Under the pieces are notes generated by a model. That model did no database searches, was not told the origin of the DNA, and worked only from the letters and a program-made list of their open reading frames with translations. A stretch of 14,670 nucleotides of DNA from Oscillospiraceae bacterium (GTDB lineage Bacteria; Bacillota; Clostridia; Oscillospirales; Ruminococcaceae), in the NCBI GenBank assembly GCA_031285945.1, contig JAITVF010000193.1, forward strand, positions 1 through 14,670. The letters are read 5' to 3'. How positions within the stretch are numbered: the stretch's first letter is position 1; every line of letters starts with the position of its first letter. Both the position numbers and the translations under genes were made by a program. This document shows, piece by piece, positions 7,409 through 14,178 of the stretch.

Positions 7409-7948
7409 CTACCTCCCTGCGTTATATAGATCCTTGTCTTCCGGTTCCGATTCAGATTCCGATTCCAAAGGCGCGTTATCCAGTTCGGGCTCAGCCGGCT
7501 CAGGCTCGGGCCGCATAGGCTGCACTATGAGCTTTACGCCGTCTATCTGCAAAACAAGAACAGTCGCGCCGGCAAGAATAACCTCGCCATAGGCGCTTCT
7601 CGCGGTCCAGTCGAGGCCGTTGGCGTTAACCCGCCCTGTCTGGGAAAGATTGTTGATATCCTCTTTAACGAGCCCCAGCTGACCTATCACCCGGTCGGCG
7701 TTGGTGGGCTGGCGCCTTGGGGTGAGCCTCTCGATAAAAAGGGGTCTGCCCACGATTAAAACCGCTACCGACGTCGCAAGGAATACAAGAAGCTGAAGCC
7801 AGGGCGGGGCGTCGAGAAAGCAGGCCGCGGCGGCAAAAACCGCTCCGACCGAAAACCAGATGCAGATAAGCTGCACCGTAAACATTTCCAATAGCACAAG
7901 CGCCGCCGCGATAGTCACCCAGGTAACCAGGCCCCATCCTCCGCTCAA
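7409..7948 (-). CDS. NfeD-like membrane protein with C-terminal OB-fold domain
   Basis: The 179-residue protein has three hydrophobic segments (about residues 7-25, 25-45 and 48-68), then a soluble region (about 82-145) with the NfeD OB-fold pattern: GQLGLVKEDI, GRVNANGLDWTARS and GATVLVLQIDGVKLIVQPM. It is the short form without the N-terminal ClpP-like protease domain. After the OB fold comes an unusual acidic tail (about 147-171), rich in Glu, Pro and Ser (PEPEPAEPEL, ESESESEPED). The start is TTG at 7948, seven bases after GGGGGGTGAG; no in-frame ATG precedes the first membrane segment. NfeD proteins associate with SPFH proteins such as the one immediately downstream, and the pair probably acts in membrane organisation or quality control. 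A good promoter lies 43 nt upstream. Confidence 0.9.
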   Translation of the reverse strand: MSGGWGLVTWVTIAAALVLLEMFTVQLICIWFSVGAVFAAAACFLDAPPWLQLLVFLATSVAVLIVGRPLFIERLTPRRQPTNADRVIGQLGLVKEDINNLSQTGRVNANGLDWTARSAYGEVILAGATVLVLQIDGVKLIVQPMRPEPEPAEPELDNAPLESESESEPEDKDLYNAGR

Positions 7949-7990
7949 AAGCTCACCCCCCGCAATCAGGTCAAAAATACCATCAACTTA

Positions 7991-8019
7991 ATTATATAGG
8001 AATCGTTTAGAAAATACAA
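7991..8019 (-). promoter_or_regulatory. Probable sigma-A promoter for the NfeD-SPFH pair
   Basis: On the minus strand, TTGTAT (8019-8014) and a perfect TATAAT (7996-7991) are separated by 17 nt, in an AT-rich stretch between GC-rich genes. The NfeD start codon is 43 nt downstream of the -10 box. The spacing is optimal and the -35 box matches four of six consensus bases. Confidence 0.7.
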
Positions 8020-8124
8020 CGCCGCGCCCCCTGGTGAAACCTTAAATTTTATGCCTTTCAGAAAGCTTTTTTTGGATGCAACGCAAAGAGAAACGATTTA
8101 TCGCCCTTTCGCGCGACATTTGTG

Positions 8125-8153
8125 TGGTAATTTGGGCAAGGCTGATGTATAAT
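8125..8153 (+). promoter_or_regulatory. Probable promoter for the BI-1 family gene
   Basis: A perfect TATAAT (8148-8153) lies 75 nt before the GTG start. The best 17-nt-spaced -35 candidate is TGGTAA (8125-8130), a weak match. The -10 is preceded directly by ATG and followed by AAAGAGCG, resembling the -10 region before murD. The promoter is divergent to that of the NfeD gene, with about 150 bp between the two -10 boxes. Confidence 0.55.
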
Positions 8154-8228
8154 AAAGAGCGTGTTTGATCTTATGCCCGCGGTCTTATAAATAAACGCTT
8201 ATGTTTTTTGCGGAGGAGGAATTTTACA

Positions 8229-8975
8229 GTGAATCGCCAATACGACGACGATTTTCGCAACCCGATAGCTCTCGAGGAGGAATCGGGGCAGCTTGAGGCC
8301 CGCTCGGCCCTTTATATGGCAAGGGTTATGGGCTGGATGTGCGTCGGACTGCTGACCACCCTGGTAGCCGCCATGGCCTGCCTTTTTGTACCCGAGATTT
8401 TTTACGCCGTTTACGGCAATTCGGCCGCTCCTATTGTTATTATTGTGGCTCAGCTCGCGGCGGTGCTGGTTCTGAGCGTCGCCATAAACCGCCTGAGCCC
8501 CGCCGCGGCCACTGTCATTTTTATGGTTTACTCGGCGCTCACCGGGCTTACGATCTCTACAGTCGTGCTTATCTATGACCTTAGCAGCATCATACTCGCC
8601 TTTGGCGTTTCGGCCTTTCTCTTCCTTGCCATGAGCCTTTACGGCCTTGTCACAAAAAAGGACCTGTCGTCGTGGGGGCGGCTCTTATTCTTCGGGCTGC
8701 TGGGTATAGTCGCCGCGTCCCTGCTCAACATGTTTTTGGGCAACGCCATGCTTGACCTCGCCGTTACGTGCGTGGGGATTGTGATCTTTGTAGCCCTTAC
8801 GGCCTACGATACCCAAAAGATCAAGGGCATCTACATGACCGCCGCGGTGGGCGGCTACGACGATGAAAGCCCCGAGCTGCGCAGGCTCGCTATCTTTGGC
8901 GCGCTGACCCTCTACCTCGACTTTATAAACCTCTTTCTCAAGCTGCTGCGGCTTATGGGCAGAAGGCGCAGGTAG
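8229..8975 (+). CDS. BAX inhibitor-1 (BI-1/YccA/YetJ) family integral membrane protein
   Basis: The 248-residue protein has an N-terminal cytoplasmic stretch ending in ARSALYMARVMGWM, then about seven membrane helices (roughly 35-54, 66-87, 92-117, 121-142, 151-170, 175-193 and 221-240) and a basic C terminus (MGRRRR). Family hallmarks are the helix 6 end TAYDTQKIKG and the helix 7 string LYLDFINLFLKLLRL. D194 and D231 correspond to the acidic pair that gates pH-dependent calcium leak in Bacillus YetJ, so a proton-sensitive calcium leak channel is plausible but not shown. The frame is open from a TTG at 8208, but GTG at 8229 is preceded by GGAGGAGG at about 9 nt and is the better start. The gene is monocistronic, with its own promoter and a strong hairpin 45 nt after the stop. 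Confidence 0.94.
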   Translation: MNRQYDDDFRNPIALEEESGQLEARSALYMARVMGWMCVGLLTTLVAAMACLFVPEIFYAVYGNSAAPIVIIVAQLAAVLVLSVAINRLSPAAATVIFMVYSALTGLTISTVVLIYDLSSIILAFGVSAFLFLAMSLYGLVTKKDLSSWGRLLFFGLLGIVAASLLNMFLGNAMLDLAVTCVGIVIFVALTAYDTQKIKGIYMTAAVGGYDDESPELRRLAIFGALTLYLDFINLFLKLLRLMGRRRR

Positions 8976-9020
8976 CCGCCTGGGCGCATTCGCTTACAAA
9001 CAAGAAACGCTTAACTAACG

Positions 9021-9079
9021 CTTCTCCCCCGCTTAGGGCAGCCGCTAAAGGCCGCTATTCTAAGCGGGGGAGAAGTTTT
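9021..9079 (+). terminator. Strong hairpin terminator after the BI-1 gene
   Basis: A perfect 16-bp inverted repeat (CTTCTCCCCCGCTTAG at 9021-9036 and its complement at 9060-9075) is followed by TTTTG. The 23-nt loop is longer than usual for an intrinsic terminator and contains a direct repeat of GCCGCTA. The position 45 nt after the stop and the following T run support termination on the plus strand. There is no T run on the other strand. Confidence 0.75.
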
Positions 9080-9106
9080 GTTGAGCCGCCGCTTGCGGCG
9101 CTTATT

Positions 9107-9149
9107 GGCGGCCTGCCCCTAACCCGAAACAGTATAAGGGGCGGCCGCC
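9107..9149. repeat. GC-rich imperfect inverted repeat before the lipoprotein gene
   Basis: GGCGGCC (9107-9113) pairs with GGCCGCC (9143-9149), and the stem continues with a one-base bulge through GCCCCT/AGGGGC, giving about 13 bp. A smaller hairpin (CGCCG-CTTG-CGGCG, 9087-9100) precedes it. No T run follows on the plus strand. The loop contains TATAAG, which might be a -10 box for the downstream gene, although no -35 box is visible. The function is unknown: backup terminator, operator or repeat element. Confidence 0.45.
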
Positions 9150-9189
9150 CTGCCCATACTCTCTTTTGCGGGGAAAGGGAGTGTTTGCC

Positions 9190-10539
9190 ATGCTGGCTGT
9201 CGCGGGCCGGGTTATTATGATGATACTTACGGTGCTCTATACGTTTTTATCGGCGGCCTCCTGCTCGGCGCAGCCCGAGCCGGCCGGGCTGCCCGTCCAG
9301 GACGCGCCTCTTGAGACGCCGGATAAAATCCTGACCATTCTTCAGTCACGGGAAGGAATTTCTTTGAGCCTTCAGCGGGCGGCCGAGCGGTTTGTGTCTC
9401 TTAATCCCGGAGTCACCATAAGGGTGCAGACGGTAGCGGGCGAATCGAGCTACCGTACGGCCCTGCGCTCCCGGCTTTTGTCGGGTGAGGACGTCGGGCT
9501 TTTTCACATATTCGGCCATCAGGATATGATGGAGCTGCGAGAGCATCTCGACGACCTCTCAGATCTCTCTTGGGCAAGGCGCGCGCAGGCGGACAGCATT
9601 TTGCCGGTAGTCGACGCGCAGGCTGTTCTGGGGGTGCCTTATGCCCTGGAGGGGATGGGGCTAATCTATAACCGGGATATCTTTCTTGCGGCGGGGGTCG
9701 ACATTGCCTCGGCAAGCTCCCCCGAGGCCCTTTCGGAGGTTTTTTCAGCCCTGAGGGAGGAAATGTATATGGGCAATCTCATTGAGGCTTATCCCGGGCT
9801 TAAGGCGGTAACAGCCCTTCCGGCTCAGGATTATTCTTATCTTGGCCGCATGCTGGCCGACGTGCTTTTAACCGGGGAGTTTTCATCCCCGCCGCAGGCC
9901 GCGAACGCCCCTTTTCTCGCCTTTGTCGGGGAAGAGGACGCCGAAGAATATCTTGCCCTTCTGGCCGGAGGCGCGTCTATGGGAAGCGGCTGGCAGGGGC
10001 TTCTTACCTCAACCCGGGCCGACCAGGTTGAGAGCGGGCTCGCGGCTGGCAGGGTTGCCGTGGTACACCAGAGCACCGGCGTCTACAAAAACGTTCTTGC
10101 CCTGAGCGGGGATATCGCCGCCGCCTTAAGCCTTCTTCCCATTCCCCTTTCGGAGGAGGAGGAAAGCGTGATATATACCGAGGCCCCCGCATTTTGGGCT
10201 GTAAACGCCGCCGCAAGCAAGGAAGCTAAGGCGATTGCCCGCGATTTTCTTTCGTTTCTCTACCAGAGCGAGGAGGGCGGAAAGCTTCTTGCCGAGGACT
10301 TCGGGATCGTTTCCCCCTACCTGGAATACTATACGCCCACACAGAGCCCTTTGGACGGGGAGCTGATGCGCTATATCTCTGAGGGACGCTTTAAGCCGCG
10401 CTACTGGCGCGAATTCCCCAAGGGCTGGGATACCGGAGCCGCGGCCGTAATCCTAAGGCGATACCTCGGCGAGCCCGATTACCCCTGGGAGGAGGCTGTA
10501 CGCCAGATGAAGGAGGATTGGACGGTATTGCGGGGGTAG
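9190..10539 (+). CDS. Extracellular solute-binding lipoprotein (ABC family 1 type), orphan
   Basis: From ATG at 9190 (AAAGGGAG 8 nt upstream) the 449-residue protein has a hydrophobic signal segment ending in FLSAASC, a lipobox placing the lipidated cysteine at residue 25. The in-frame TTG at 9166 and GTG at 9181 fit the ribosome binding site less well. The mature part resembles sugar-type family 1 binding proteins: an N-lobe with AERFVSLNPGVTIRV, then PYALEGMGLIYNRDIFLAAGVD, a hinge and C-lobe with APAFWAVNAAASKEAKAIARDFLSFL split over two strings, and a C-terminal WEEAVRQMKEDW. Permease or ATPase genes are absent on both sides, so it is an orphan that may serve a transporter elsewhere or act as a sensor. 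The ligand cannot be read from the sequence. A probable terminator follows immediately. Confidence 0.85.
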   Translation: MLAVAGRVIMMILTVLYTFLSAASCSAQPEPAGLPVQDAPLETPDKILTILQSREGISLSLQRAAERFVSLNPGVTIRVQTVAGESSYRTALRSRLLSGEDVGLFHIFGHQDMMELREHLDDLSDLSWARRAQADSILPVVDAQAVLGVPYALEGMGLIYNRDIFLAAGVDIASASSPEALSEVFSALREEMYMGNLIEAYPGLKAVTALPAQDYSYLGRMLADVLLTGEFSSPPQAANAPFLAFVGEEDAEEYLALLAGGASMGSGWQGLLTSTRADQVESGLAAGRVAVVHQSTGVYKNVLALSGDIAAALSLLPIPLSEEEESVIYTEAPAFWAVNAAASKEAKAIARDFLSFLYQSEEGGKLLAEDFGIVSPYLEYYTPTQSPLDGELMRYISEGRFKPRYWREFPKGWDTGAAAVILRRYLGEPDYPWEEAVRQMKEDWTVLRG

Positions 10540-10541
10540 AG

Positions 10542-10608
10542 GCCCCGCGACGGCGAAGCACCCCCTCCGGACGCTGCCGCGCTTTTCTAAAGAGGGCGGG
10601 GCATTTTT
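10542..10608 (+). terminator. Probable terminator after the lipoprotein gene
   Basis: GCCCCGC (10542-10548) pairs with GCGGGGC (10596-10602), followed by ATTTTTAC. Inside, CCTC and GAGG can extend the stem across an unpaired left segment. The intervening 47 nt make the loop long, so this is a weaker call than the hairpin at 9021. It separates the lipoprotein gene from the murD operon. Confidence 0.5.
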
Positions 10609-10671
10609 ACCCACATTTATGCCGCCGCTAATCACGCCATCATTTCATGTGGAAAAATTCGGGATTTTGTG

Positions 10672-10677
10672 TATAAT
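10672..10677 (+). promoter_or_regulatory. -10 box of the murD operon promoter
   Basis: A perfect TATAAT lies in an AT-rich stretch 32 nt before murD and is preceded by TTGTG. No good -35 hexamer is found at 16-18 nt; the best is the poor TGTGGA or GTGGAA around 10648-10654. A second partly overlapping AT repeat (ATATAATAAG) follows. The murD ribosome binding site GGGAGGGG is just downstream. Confidence 0.5.
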
Positions 10678-10709
10678 ATAATAAGCGTTTATTTGACGGG
10701 AGGGGCAGC

Positions 10710-12104
10710 ATGAGGGAGGATCTCGAGCGGTTATATAAGAGGCTCAGGGGCAAAAGGACCGTTTTTGTGGGGCTGGGCGTGAGCAATTCCGAACTTGCCG
10801 GTATGCTGGCGGAGGAAGGCGTTTCGGTGACGGCCTGCGACCGCCGGAGCCGCGAGGAGCTGGGGGCCGTCTGCGAAGCCCTTGAGGAAAAGGGAGCGCG
10901 GCTTCTTATCGGGAAGGATTACCCCGATGCTTTCGAGGGGGACGTTCTCTTGCGCACCCCCGGAATGTATTACCGCGCCCCGGCTCTTAAGGCGTTTTGC
11001 GATGGCGGCGGCGTGGTTACCAGCGAGATGGAGCTTTTCTGCGAGCTTTGCCCCTGCCCCTTGTTCGCCGTAACGGGCAGCGACGGCAAAACCACAACCA
11101 CCACCCTTATTTCCGAGCTTTTAAGTGCGCGGGGGCAGGGTTCCGGGCGCGTCCACCTGGGCGGTAATATCGGCCGCGCGCTGCTGCCGGTTTTGGGTGA
11201 GATTTCCCCTGAGGATTACGCCGCCGTTGAGCTTTCGAGCTTTCAGCTTATGTCTATGAGATGCGCTCCCGACGTTTCGGTCGTCACCAACGTAACCCCA
11301 AATCACCTGGATGTTCACAGGGATATGGCGGAGTACATAGAGGCGAAGCGGAATATCTTGGCGCATCAGAACGCATTTTCCGCAACCGTACTGGGGCTTG
11401 ACGACGAGACTGCCGCCGCCTTCGCCCCCGAGGTAAGGGGCAGACTTTTGGGGTTTTCTCTGAAGAGGCCCGTCTCAAGCGGCGCCTATCTTGGCGCGGA
11501 CGGGATTCTTTACCGCGCGCGGGGCGGCGTAGCTACCCCTCTTTTAAACCGGGAGGAGATCCGCCTGCCCGGAATGCACAACGTGGCCAATCTGCTGGCG
11601 GCCGTCGCCGCCGTAGGGGATCTTGCCACGCCCGAAACGATCGCAAGGGTCGCGAGAGAATTTAACGGCGTAGAGCATCGCATCGAGCTTGCCCGCGAGC
11701 TTGACGGCGTAAAATGGTACAACGATTCCATCGCTACCTCCCCGACAAGGGCGATAGCGGGGCTTAGCAGCTTTAGGGCGAAAATAATACTTATCGCCGG
11801 CGGCTACGATAAAAACTTAAGCTTCGACCCCTTAGCCCCGGCGCTGGTCGAAAAGGTAAAGCTTTTAATACTTACCGGCCCCACCGCCGACAAAATAGAG
11901 GCTTCCCTGCGGCGCTGCCCTTGCTATAACGGAGAGCCCTCAGTTATACGGGCGGGTGATCTGGCCGGGGCGGTGGCCGCCGCCCGCTCGGCCGCAAGGG
12001 CGGGGGACGTGGTTTCACTTTCGCCCGCCAGCGCAAGCTTTGACTGCTACCCGAATTTTGAGGCCCGCGGCCGCCACTTTAAGGAGCTGGTTAACGCGCT
12101 ATGA
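10710..12104 (+). CDS. murD: UDP-N-acetylmuramoyl-L-alanine--D-glutamate ligase
   Basis: MurD adds D-glutamate to UDP-MurNAc-L-Ala in the cytoplasm during peptidoglycan precursor synthesis. The 464-residue protein has the N-terminal Rossmann domain (TVFVGLGVSNSELAGMLA), the central Mur ligase ATPase with P-loop VTGSDGKTTTTT (121-132), ELSSFQL (174-180), NVTPNHLDVHR (194-204) and K213 in EAK, matching the carbamylated lysine of the family. The C-terminal domain has GVEHRIELARELDGVKWYND, IAGGYDKNLSFDP and the MurD-specific PASASFDCYPNFEARG. The ATG at 10710 has GGGAGGGG about 7 nt upstream. It is not in a dcw cluster: its stop overlaps the start of an M42 peptidase (ATGA), making it first in an operon of unusual content. 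Confidence 0.96.
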   Translation: MREDLERLYKRLRGKRTVFVGLGVSNSELAGMLAEEGVSVTACDRRSREELGAVCEALEEKGARLLIGKDYPDAFEGDVLLRTPGMYYRAPALKAFCDGGGVVTSEMELFCELCPCPLFAVTGSDGKTTTTTLISELLSARGQGSGRVHLGGNIGRALLPVLGEISPEDYAAVELSSFQLMSMRCAPDVSVVTNVTPNHLDVHRDMAEYIEAKRNILAHQNAFSATVLGLDDETAAAFAPEVRGRLLGFSLKRPVSSGAYLGADGILYRARGGVATPLLNREEIRLPGMHNVANLLAAVAAVGDLATPETIARVAREFNGVEHRIELARELDGVKWYNDSIATSPTRAIAGLSSFRAKIILIAGGYDKNLSFDPLAPALVEKVKLLILTGPTADKIEASLRRCPCYNGEPSVIRAGDLAGAVAAARSAARAGDVVSLSPASASFDCYPNFEARGRHFKELVNAL

Positions 12105-13138
12105 ATGTGAATATTGTAGAATTGCTTAAAGCTTTTTCGGGCAAGACAGGCCTTCCCGGCAGGGAGAGCGAGGCCGCCGCGTACGGCGGCGAGCTGCTTC
12201 TCGCCTTCGGGCCTGTTTCAAATACGCCCTCGGGCAGCGTTCTCTGCCGGGTCAGGGATGAAGGCTCAAGGATTCATCTGCTGCTCGACGCCCACATCGA
12301 CGAAGTAGGCCTCATCGTCACCTTTATAGAGGATTCCGGCTTTTTGCGGGTGGAGCGCTGCGGCGGGATAGATATTCGTGCGTTGCCGGCAGCCCCCGTT
12401 GTGATCCACGCCGAAAAGGGGCGGCTTTTCGGCGTTGTCTGCTCAACCCCCCCACATCTGGACAAGGGCGGGGAAAAAAAGCTCCAAAAGGCAGGCGAGC
12501 TGTATATCGACACGGGCCTTACCGGCGAAAGAGCGCGGGAGCTCATCTCACCCGGCAACAGGATAACCCTGGTCTGCGAGGCAAGGGAGCTTGCGGGGGG
12601 GTACCTTTGCGGCAAGGCGCTGGACGATCGGGCCTGCTGCGCCGCCATAATTTACGCGCTCTCCCTCTTGCGGGGCGAGGAGCTTAACTGCGATCTGACC
12701 GTTTCTTTTTCCGCTATGGAGGAGGTCGGCGGGCAGGGGGCTAAAACGGCGGCTTATTCCGTAAACCCTACCCACGCGGTCGTGCTGGACGTAAGCTTTG
12801 CCCATACCCACGATTCCGAGCGCCACAAGTGCGGCGAGGCGGGCAAGGGCCCCATGATCGGCGTAGCGCCGATACTATCCCACGAGATGAGCGGTGAGCT
12901 CGCCAAAATAGCAAAGGCCGAGGGCATCCCCCATCAGACAGAGGTGATGGGCGGGCGGACCGGTACCAACGCCGACCAGATCGCGTCTTCGAGGGGCGGG
13001 GTAAAAACGGCGATGCTTTCCATCCCGTTAAAATACATGCATACGCCCGTTGAAACGGTGCTTATAAAAGACGTGGAGGATACGGCAAGGCTGCTGGCCG
13101 CCTTTATCCGCCGCTTGGGAAGGGAGACGCCGGCATGA
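12101..13138 (+). CDS. M42 family metallo-aminopeptidase, first copy
   Basis: The 345-residue protein belongs to the M42 (TET/glutamyl aminopeptidase) family of dinuclear zinc or cobalt enzymes, which form large dodecameric shells and trim peptides in the cytoplasm. The expected ligands and catalytic residues are all present: H65 and D67 in DAHIDEVG, D175 in ALDDR, the E207-E208 pair in AMEEVGGQGA, D230 in VVLDVS and H314 in KYMHTPVE. The motif usually read as DDRxG is DDRACC here, a minor deviation. No signal peptide is seen. It starts in an ATGA overlap with murD and ends in the same way with the second M42 gene. The substrate is unknown; cell-wall or dietary peptides are possibilities, not evidence. 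Confidence 0.93.
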   Translation: MNVNIVELLKAFSGKTGLPGRESEAAAYGGELLLAFGPVSNTPSGSVLCRVRDEGSRIHLLLDAHIDEVGLIVTFIEDSGFLRVERCGGIDIRALPAAPVVIHAEKGRLFGVVCSTPPHLDKGGEKKLQKAGELYIDTGLTGERARELISPGNRITLVCEARELAGGYLCGKALDDRACCAAIIYALSLLRGEELNCDLTVSFSAMEEVGGQGAKTAAYSVNPTHAVVLDVSFAHTHDSERHKCGEAGKGPMIGVAPILSHEMSGELAKIAKAEGIPHQTEVMGGRTGTNADQIASSRGGVKTAMLSIPLKYMHTPVETVLIKDVEDTARLLAAFIRRLGRETPA

Positions 13139-14178
13139 GCGACAGGTTGGAAACGCTAAGAGCCCTCTCGGCCATCCCCGGGGTTTCGGGGACGGAGCGG
13201 GCTGTAAGGGAAGAAATCCTGCGCCGTATCGAGGGCTGCTACGAATCGGCCGAGACCGATCCCTTGGGCAACCTCATCGTCTTTAAAAGGGGTAAGGCCG
13301 CGCCCAGGAACAGCCTGCTTTTCAGCGCCCATATGGACGAGGTGGGCCTTATAGTTACGTTTATAGAGGAAACAGGGCTCTTGCGCTTTGCCCCCATAGG
13401 CGGAATAGATTCCCGGACTGTGTTTGGCCGGGCGGTTGAGATCGGCCAAAAGAGAATTCCCGGCGTAATAGGCGGTAAGGCTACCCACCAGCTGAGCAGC
13501 AGTGAAGGAAAAGAGCCCCCAAAATTCGATAAGCTCTGTATCGATATCGGGGCGGCGGGCCGGCAGGAGGCCGAAGCCCTGGTCAGCCCGGGAGACAGGG
13601 CGGTCTTTTCAGGGCCCCTGCTCGAGCTGGGAGAGGATATGATACTTGGCCGCGCCTTCGACGACCGGGCCGGCTGTGCCCTTTTGGTCGGGCTGATACG
13701 CTCGGAGCTTCCCTGCGATTGCAGCTTTTCCTTTACGGTTCAAGAAGAAACAGGCTGCGTCGGCGCCATGACGGCGGGCTTTAACGCCGGCGCCGATATC
13801 TGCGTAGCCGTTGAGACAACAACCGCCGGCGACGTTGCCGGCAGCCCCCCCGCCGAGGAGGTCGCGAAGCTGGGCGGGGGCCCGGTAATAAGCTTTATGG
13901 ACAAGGGAACAGTCTACGACCCCGAGCTTTACAGCCTCGCCTTCGCGGTGGCCGGGAGGGAAAAAATCGCCTGCCAGCCCAAAACGGCGGTGGCCGGGGG
14001 GAACGAGTCCCGCTCCCTGCAGACCGCGGGGCGGGGCGCAAGGGTACTTGCGGTAAGCCTTCCCTGCCGCTACCTGCACACCCCCTCCTGCGTTTTGCAC
14101 AAAGGCGATATCGATATGGCAGGGCGGCTGCTTTGCGCTCTTATTCCGGCTCTGGGAGAGGTACCGGCAAAACAATGA
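13135..14178 (+). CDS. M42 family metallo-aminopeptidase, second copy
   Basis: This 347-residue protein is a paralogue of the preceding gene, most similar around SAHMDEVGLIVTFIEETG and GGIDSR. Metal and catalytic residues are H66 and D68, D176 in AFDDRAGC, E204-E205 in VQEETGCVGA, E227 in AVETT and H315 in CRYLHTPSC. E227 takes the place of the aspartate in the first copy, a substitution that still can bind metal. The segment usually reading GG(T/N)DAGAIH is GGNESRSLQ (288-296), so a conserved acidic position has changed. The protein may have altered specificity or work in a mixed oligomer with the first copy. Both ends overlap neighbours by ATGA. No signal peptide was found. Confidence 0.92.
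   Translation: MSDRLETLRALSAIPGVSGTERAVREEILRRIEGCYESAETDPLGNLIVFKRGKAAPRNSLLFSAHMDEVGLIVTFIEETGLLRFAPIGGIDSRTVFGRAVEIGQKRIPGVIGGKATHQLSSSEGKEPPKFDKLCIDIGAAGRQEAEALVSPGDRAVFSGPLLELGEDMILGRAFDDRAGCALLVGLIRSELPCDCSFSFTVQEETGCVGAMTAGFNAGADICVAVETTTAGDVAGSPPAEEVAKLGGGPVISFMDKGTVYDPELYSLAFAVAGREKIACQPKTAVAGGNESRSLQTAGRGARVLAVSLPCRYLHTPSCVLHKGDIDMAGRLLCALIPALGEVPAKQ

Noticed and set aside
8977..8990. CCGCCTGGGC after the BI-1 stop, similar to the 3' core of ZTP riboswitches
   Set aside because: The upstream part of that motif is absent, the preceding bases are coding, and the downstream gene is not a folate or purine gene.
13609..14175. 188-codon open frame on the minus strand opposite the second M42 gene
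   Set aside because: Antisense shadow of a gene whose catalytic residues are clear; it also ends arbitrarily within that gene.
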